The notes below the pieces were generated by a model, which ran no database searches, was not told the DNA's origin, and was given only the letters and a program-made list of their open reading frames with translations. A DNA stretch of 64,000 nt from Leptospirales bacterium (lineage in GTDB: Bacteria; Spirochaetota; Leptospiria; Leptospirales; Leptonemataceae), in the NCBI GenBank assembly GCA_016788865.1, contig JAEUSB010000017.1, positions 1 through 64,000 of the forward strand, written 5' to 3'. Shown piece after piece: positions 60,098 through 64,000 of this stretch. The position numbers were made by a program, and so were the translations under genes. Numbering within the stretch: position 1 is the stretch's first letter; every line of letters starts with the position of its first letter.

Positions 60098-61610
60098 GAT
60101 CAAGTTGAATGAACTGCTGATTCCTGGCATTTGCGGGCTAATCGCAGTCCTGATCTCCGTTTCCTTATATGCGGACTTGACGGGGCGCAGCGGGTCAAGC
60201 ACGGAAGAGGCCGTCGGGTTCATAACCTATCGTTATCGAGTGGCCCAACGGCGCTACGCTTCTCGTGTCATCTGGGAAGACGTGGAGCAAAAGGACCGGG
60301 TATTCAATCAGGATTCGATTCGCACTGATGACCGTTCCGAGGCAATCATAACGTTAAGCGACGGTGCAAAGATTGAAATGGACCCTCAGAGCATGATTGT
60401 TCTCATTGTCCGGGACAAAGAAACAATTATTGAAACCAGGCAGGGTTCGGTACTGGTACGTGATGCCGCGGGCGTACAATTGAAAGCGGACATTGACGGC
60501 AAAACTACCACGGTTCGCCCGGAGGGCGACGTGCGATTTACATTGCATGGGTCGTTCGTCGAGGTCCAGGGCTCAGCCATTAGAGCGGACGGCAGTCGGA
60601 TCAAAGGAACTACGCAGATTCGCGATGCGAAGGCATCAGAGATTCAGAATCCATTTCGCATGGACTCACCGGGAGATAACTTTCGCGTTTTTGTTACAGA
60701 TTCAGCTGAGATTTCCTTTTCGTGGGAAGGGCCACCCGGCCAACACACGCTGGAAATATCGAATGATCGCAACGGCCAGGACGTAATCAGGACGGAGAAG
60801 ACGCGTGGGAACACAAGCGTCAAGTTGCCGGAAGGCATCTACTACTGGCGCCTGAAGGCAAACGATCAGACCAGCCCGGTTCACAAATTTCGAATCATCA
60901 AAAAGATCGGTATCGAAACGATCACGCCAGCTCCCGGTTCACTCATCAGGCTAAGCGACGCGGCGCCGTACGTGCCCCTGAGGTGGACTGACAGCAGGCT
61001 GGCCGTACGGTACAGAGTACGCGTCAGTCATAAGGCTGACTTGAGCGAGCCGCTGATTGAAAAGGATTTGCTTCGGACGGGGTTCAGTGCGCCGCTGGGA
61101 GCCGGGAAGTATTACTGGAAGGTGGAAGCCGTCGGGGCGCTGACCGGCTCGAACACAGAGACGGCGCTTCAGGATTTCACTGTGGAAGACACGCGAAATT
61201 CGCGGGTCGAAGAGAAGGCAGCAGCCGATGATTCTCAGAAAGACAAGGCAGCTGCCAATGCCAACCAGGATGAAAAACCCACCATAGTTCCGCCTGCTCT
61301 ACTCTTTCCGGCAAACGGTCAGCAACTCGACATGGCCCTGCTCGACGCAATTCCGTTTCAGTGGCGGCCTGTTCCCGATGCGGAACGATACACAATCGTG
61401 TTATACAACGGTACAGCCGGTCGAACCGAAGTCTTTAGAACGGAAACAACTCAACCCGGTTTTGCGCTGCGCGATTTGTCGGTCCTGGACACGGGGACGT
61501 TCTATTGGGAAGTTGAAGCAAGAGGCAAGGGCCTGTCTGCAAAATCCCAGGGGGTATTCACAATCGTCCTGTCTGCTCAACCGGACAAACCGACACTGCG
61601 ACCGCAATAA
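60090..61610 (+). CDS. FecR-domain membrane-anchored protein with fibronectin-like repeats
   Basis: 506 residues from ATG 60090 (60087 possible). Signal anchor 8-27. Residues about 45-190 are a FecR/PF04773 domain (VEQKDRVFNQDSIRTDDRS, SEAIITLSDGAKIEMDPQSM, ETRQGSVLVRD). The rest has three fibronectin-III-like repeats; each closes with an xYYW or FYWE signature (GIYYWRLKAN, AGKYYWKVEA, TGTFYWEVEA). The overlap with the cyclase gene makes coupled function likely, such as a cell-surface sensor for the cyclase. Confidence 0.87.
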   Translation: MLKIKLNELLIPGICGLIAVLISVSLYADLTGRSGSSTEEAVGFITYRYRVAQRRYASRVIWEDVEQKDRVFNQDSIRTDDRSEAIITLSDGAKIEMDPQSMIVLIVRDKETIIETRQGSVLVRDAAGVQLKADIDGKTTTVRPEGDVRFTLHGSFVEVQGSAIRADGSRIKGTTQIRDAKASEIQNPFRMDSPGDNFRVFVTDSAEISFSWEGPPGQHTLEISNDRNGQDVIRTEKTRGNTSVKLPEGIYYWRLKANDQTSPVHKFRIIKKIGIETITPAPGSLIRLSDAAPYVPLRWTDSRLAVRYRVRVSHKADLSEPLIEKDLLRTGFSAPLGAGKYYWKVEAVGALTGSNTETALQDFTVEDTRNSRVEEKAAADDSQKDKAAANANQDEKPTIVPPALLFPANGQQLDMALLDAIPFQWRPVPDAERYTIVLYNGTAGRTEVFRTETTQPGFALRDLSVLDTGTFYWEVEARGKGLSAKSQGVFTIVLSAQPDKPTLRPQ

Positions 61611-61668
61611 ACAGGGTCAAATTTCCACAGCGCCTTGACGCGGCCAGAGGCTCATTCAATGTATCCGA

Positions 61669-61866
61669 ATGGCAATCGAAACTCTGGTTCAATCCTTTAT
61701 TCTGGTCCTGGCGCTCTGGTCTGACAAAGGTGTCGCACTTCAGACAATAACGTATTACAAAGACGAGCAGTCTTGCCTTGATGAAGCAGCAAAACTCGAA
61801 AAGACATACAGCACTCGCGGTCTGAAAGCGCAGGCGTCCTGTGTACCTTCGCATGAAGGGATCTAG
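61669..61866 (+). CDS. Small exported-looking protein of unknown function (65 aa)
   Basis: 65 residues from ATG 61669. Hydrophobic N-terminus (LVQSFILVLALWS), two cysteines (Cys35 in EQSCLDEA, Cys58 in QASCVPS) spaced for a disulphide. Resembles other small two-cysteine proteins of the FxxxxxC...C type. No ribosome site is seen, so the start is uncertain. It stands 58 bp after the FecR gene. Confidence 0.5.
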   Translation: MAIETLVQSFILVLALWSDKGVALQTITYYKDEQSCLDEAAKLEKTYSTRGLKAQASCVPSHEGI

Positions 61867-62372
61867 ACGCAGCGGGCATTGATCCTGGAGCCCCGGTGAG
61901 TTCAGGAAAAAACTGAGTTGTCTCTGAAGTCCCCCCGGCAAGGGATCAAGCGGGGGGAGCAGTCCCCTGGAAGTTTATTCAAGAGCAACTAACGTCAAGT
62001 ATCTCAGGTAAAGCCCTCCAGCCCGCGCGGGCCTCCATGCCCTCCGCGGCACCTGTGCATCCTTGCACAATGAGCGCGGTCCGCGCGTATTCACCAGTCA
62101 AGCCGAGGGAGAAGCCGCGCGTCTGGGTTCCGTGAAAGCGCGATTCCGGTCCGACATGTGGAGCTGGATGCGCAGCGTCCGAGGCTCGGAACACCGTGCC
62201 GAGGATCGGGCCGGAGCGCGGTTTCGCGGATCGGTAACTCGCGCGGATGCCTCCCGAGGCGCCAGGAATTCCTATCTGAATACTTCTATGTCTGAATTTT
62301 TTCAGATATTTGTAATGCCGAATAACGGAGGTGTGTCTTGGCTGTAGGTAAGCACTCAAGGAGGTGGGATTT
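61867..62372. other. GC-rich gene-free stretch with hairpins, possible structured RNA
   Basis: About 500 bp without a convincing gene; open frames on both strands have unusual composition and no ribosome site. Hairpins include TCCCCCCG/CGGGGGGA (61930-61937 and 61951-61958), GTGCA-TCCT-TGCAC (62055-62068), GCGC-GGTCC-GCGC (62074-62086), GCCT-CCCG-AGGC (62249-62260) and TCTGAA-TTTT-TTCAGA (62291-62306). It is richer in G+C than its flanks. I did not recognise tmRNA, RNase P, SRP or 6S RNA in it. Confidence 0.45.
61930..61958 (+). other. Strong GC stem-loop after the 65-aa gene
   Basis: TCCCCCCG and CGGGGGGA pair perfectly (8 bp) around a 13-base loop. No T-run follows. May stabilise or end the upstream transcript, or open a structured element in the following 400 bp. 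Confidence 0.45.
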
Positions 62373-62657
62373 ATGACTGAGATAACTGTCTTTGCTCTGG
62401 CCCTACTGGCAGTGCCTGTATTTGCTCGCTTTGCAAAGGTGTCAAGTCCTGTTGTTCACATCTATCACTTGATAGGTTTGAGCGGCATGTTCATGCTGCT
62501 GGGCGAGGCCACGAGAATAACAGCCGGGAAGATCGGATTGGTAGCTGCCATGCTGCCCGCGATTGATGTAGTAACGGCAATCCTAGCGTTCGCACTGATA
62601 TTGTGCTCGACGCTGTGGGTTTCTTTCTATTACATTCGGCACCTGAAAGAGGTCTAG
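62373..62657 (+). CDS. Small three-helix membrane protein of unknown function
   Basis: 94 residues from ATG 62373, with AGGAGGTG 9 bases upstream, the best ribosome site in this part. Three hydrophobic helices (about 2-18, 28-45, 53-80); ends YYIRHLKEV. No family recognised. A strong terminator follows at 62675. Confidence 0.72.
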   Translation: MTEITVFALALLAVPVFARFAKVSSPVVHIYHLIGLSGMFMLLGEATRITAGKIGLVAAMLPAIDVVTAILAFALILCSTLWVSFYYIRHLKEV

Positions 62658-62674
62658 AACCCCTCAAAGACCGC

Positions 62675-62701
62675 GGCGGGGAGTCGGTTCCCCGCCTTTT
62701 T
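62675..62701 (+). terminator. Rho-independent terminator between two small membrane-protein genes
   Basis: GGCGGGGA-GTCGGT-TCCCCGCC, a perfect 8-bp GC-rich stem followed by TTTTT. Because the next gene starts 16 bases later, read-through or an internal promoter would be needed for its expression; the terminator may work as a partial attenuator. Confidence 0.85.
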
Positions 62702-62716
62702 CTTATGGAGGTTAAC

Positions 62717-63175
62717 ATGGATTATCTGATACCTGCCGTTGCTGGACTCGTTGCGACCATCTTTATGAGCGCATTCATGAGCGGTGTGACACGCTTTCGC
62801 CTGGCAAACGCTGATATGATTCACGCAATAGGAAGTCTCTTCACCAAAGAGAAGGCGAACGCGACTGTGCCAGGATTGCTAGTTCATCTCTTCTCCGGAA
62901 TGGGTTTCGCGTACCTGTATGCCGCAGCCATTAGCATTTTTCCAATCTCCTTACTGGCGTCGTTGTGCGTTGGAGCGATGATGGGAGGCTTTCATGGGAT
63001 TGCGGTTGCCTTTGTCCTTGTTGCGCTTGTGGCAGAGAATCATCCGCTCCAGGAGTTTCGGGATGCGGGAGGTCAGGTGTCCGTATCGCATTTCCTGGGT
63101 CACGTAATCTATGGCGCAATCCTCGGTTCAGTCATTGGATTTACGGGATTCGATTTGCTAGCTCGCCTGCGTTAG
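62717..63175 (+). CDS. Membrane protein of unknown function
   Basis: 152 residues from ATG 62717, with GGAGGT 5 bases upstream, which fixes this start over one four codons earlier. Four hydrophobic helices (about 3-24, 54-73, 78-104, 126-145) and a motif HFLGHVIYGAILG near the end. Glycine and alanine rich. No family recognised, though the GFHGIAVAFVLVALVAENHP segment is distinctive. Confidence 0.75.
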   Translation: MDYLIPAVAGLVATIFMSAFMSGVTRFRLANADMIHAIGSLFTKEKANATVPGLLVHLFSGMGFAYLYAAAISIFPISLLASLCVGAMMGGFHGIAVAFVLVALVAENHPLQEFRDAGGQVSVSHFLGHVIYGAILGSVIGFTGFDLLARLR

Positions 63176-63191
63176 GCGATTTTTGACTCAG

Positions 63192-63219
63192 TCTAGACCG
63201 GCTGCAACGTCGGTCTAGA
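63192..63219. other. Perfect 9-bp inverted repeat after the membrane protein gene
   Basis: TCTAGACCG and CGGTCTAGA flank a 10-base loop, starting 16 bases past the stop codon and about 95 bases before the next ATG. It has no T-run, so it could be a processing site or an operator for the downstream gene. Confidence 0.45.
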
Positions 63220-63314
63220 TACAAGTGAGTAACTCTCCCAACCATTTCTAACAAAACTCTTTGCCGCGAAACAAATTGTGTTTCACCGGAATCGGGTACG
63301 TTTAAGTTGGATTC

Positions 63315-64000
63315 ATGAAGCGATTCGTTTGCGCCTTCACGCTTTCGCTCCTGTTGCCAATGGGAGCGTTTGAGTTAACCGCACAGACAACGCCAATGCG
63401 CCTGGCCTGGGACACGGTGACGGAGGCGCGGGGTTATGTCGTGCAGGTGCGAAGCAAAGCCGATGCCTCAAAACTTCAAGAATTCAAAGTTACCGAAAAC
63501 AAACTCGAAACGCCCCTGCCCGCGGGGCTATACGACGTTCGCGTGGCCGCCCTTAATAAGTTTGGGAAGCCTGCGGCTTTTACGGAATGGATTCCAGTGA
63601 AATTGGAGGTGAAGAGTGCTGCTCCAGTCAACCTGAGTCGCAAAGAACAACCAAAACCGGAAAGCAAGCCAGAGCCTGCTAGGCAGGAGCCAGCCCGAAT
63701 GGAAACAGGCAAGCTGCCGCTCTGGAATGCATTTGTGCCGGGAATGATACGCATTCGCCGGGGCAATTATGCGATTGGCGGTGCCTATATCGCGGGCCTT
63801 GCCGGGATCGGCTATCTGTTCTATACTCAGAAAGTTGCCGGTGATCGGATTGCGGAGGCACCGCTCAATGATCCGATCTTGCTCGCTCCCGTAATTCTTA
63901 CCACCCAGCCACTGTCAGGGTATTTATTGATCAATCAACGCGACTCGCAGAAGGCAGTTCATGCCAGGCATCAGAACAATCAGAAGGGACTGGCAGGCCT
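63315..64000 (+). CDS. Exported fibronectin-III-like protein, 3' end outside window
   Basis: The frame is open from ATG 63315 to the window edge (228 full codons, no stop). Signal peptide FVCAFTLSLLLPMGAFELTA; a fibronectin-III-like domain about 25-95 (MRLAWDTVTEARGYVVQVR, ETPLPAGLYDVRVAALNKFG); a Pro/Glu/Lys-rich linker about 107-135 (KEQPKPESKPEPARQEPA); then a segment with two likely helices (NAFVPGMIRIRRGNYAIGGAY, LAGIGYLFYTQ) about 139-175. The linker and helix layout suggest an envelope-spanning or membrane-associated protein. Rest of the gene is not seen. Confidence 0.75.
   Translation, partial: MKRFVCAFTLSLLLPMGAFELTAQTTPMRLAWDTVTEARGYVVQVRSKADASKLQEFKVTENKLETPLPAGLYDVRVAALNKFGKPAAFTEWIPVKLEVKSAAPVNLSRKEQPKPESKPEPARQEPARMETGKLPLWNAFVPGMIRIRRGNYAIGGAYIAGLAGIGYLFYTQKVAGDRIAEAPLNDPILLAPVILTTQPLSGYLLINQRDSQKAVHARHQNNQKGLAG

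Noticed and set aside
62063-62347. Plus-strand open frame of 94 codons in the same gap
   Set aside because: Arginine/serine-rich random-looking composition and no ribosome site.
61979-62359. Minus-strand open frame of 126 codons in the GC-rich gap
   Set aside because: It has no ribosome site, and its length is explained by the low frequency of stops in GC-rich sequence. I could not fully exclude a real orphan.
1-64000. tRNA, rRNA, tmRNA, CRISPR, transposase or phage genes
   Set aside because: None recognised by eye on either strand; a tRNA missed by reading is possible, and a covariance-model scan would settle it.

Overview
The window most resembles chromosome from a spirochaete of the Leptospiraceae (Leptospira/Leptonema/Turneriella side); no rRNA or tRNA is present to settle this. 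Pointers are a secreted DUF1554 lipoprotein (a family I know almost only from Leptospira and relatives), a large membrane protein like the leptospiral LA_3751/LA_3752 putative glycosyltransferases, two 7TMR-DISM signalling proteins, two SpoIIE-type PP2C phosphatases, several chemoreceptors and cyclases, and lipoproteins with loose lipoboxes. Composition is about half G+C by eye and fairly even. I found no insertion sequence, prophage, CRISPR array, rRNA or tRNA. Both ends cut a gene: a formylglycine-generating-enzyme-like protein on the left (minus strand) and a fibronectin-III-like exported protein on the right (plus strand).

Layout. 1-3.0 kb: truncated FGE-like gene, a 72-aa orphan, and a minus-strand run of NlpC/P60 hydrolase, RidA-like protein and membrane protein. 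3.1-11.3 kb: oligopeptide-type ABC importer (binding protein, two permeases, one ATPase) interrupted by an oppositely oriented chemoreceptor, with a putative glycosyltransferase overlapping the ATPase gene. 11.4-14.0 kb: acyl-CoA dehydrogenase and fatty-acid desaturase, the latter behind a perfect 12-bp inverted repeat. 14.1-23.5 kb: VOC protein, outer-membrane-like protein, a phosphatidylserine decarboxylase fused to an AGCS-like membrane domain, a TerC-like protein, an RlmK-like methyltransferase, an NhaD-like antiporter and a divergent membrane pyrophosphatase. 23.8-31.2 kb: DUF1554 lipoprotein, DinB and CBS proteins, FMO-like enzyme, MBL hydrolase, CAP-domain lipoprotein, and an ATP-grasp protein fused to an FMN alpha-hydroxy-acid oxidoreductase.

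31.3-45.8 kb is rich in signalling and envelope genes: SpoIIE phosphatase, class III sirtuin, second SpoIIE phosphatase, TldD-like protease, TPR protein, 7TMR-DISM protein with an RsbW-like kinase domain, then a tightly coupled GldA-GldF-GldG-DUF4340-LptE-like-Hpt operon. 45.9-52.9 kb: alpha/beta hydrolase, an isolated nuoD-nuoE pair, a 7TMR-DISM chemoreceptor and two unknown exported proteins. 53-61.6 kb: hotdog thioesterase, nitroreductase with divergent TetR regulator and a perfect operator palindrome, KefB-like antiporter, an unknown lipoprotein, and a class III adenylyl cyclase overlapping a FecR-domain gene. 61.6-64 kb: a 65-aa protein, a 500-bp GC-rich non-coding stretch with strong hairpins, two small membrane proteins separated by a clear terminator, and the truncated last gene.

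The least ordinary items are the two domain fusions (AGCS-like with PS decarboxylase; ATP-grasp with Cys4 and FMN oxidoreductase), the Gld-type operon ending in an LptE-like protein and an Hpt protein, and the SpoIIE/sirtuin/SpoIIE cluster. Functions are assigned by recognising motifs by eye; no database search was run.
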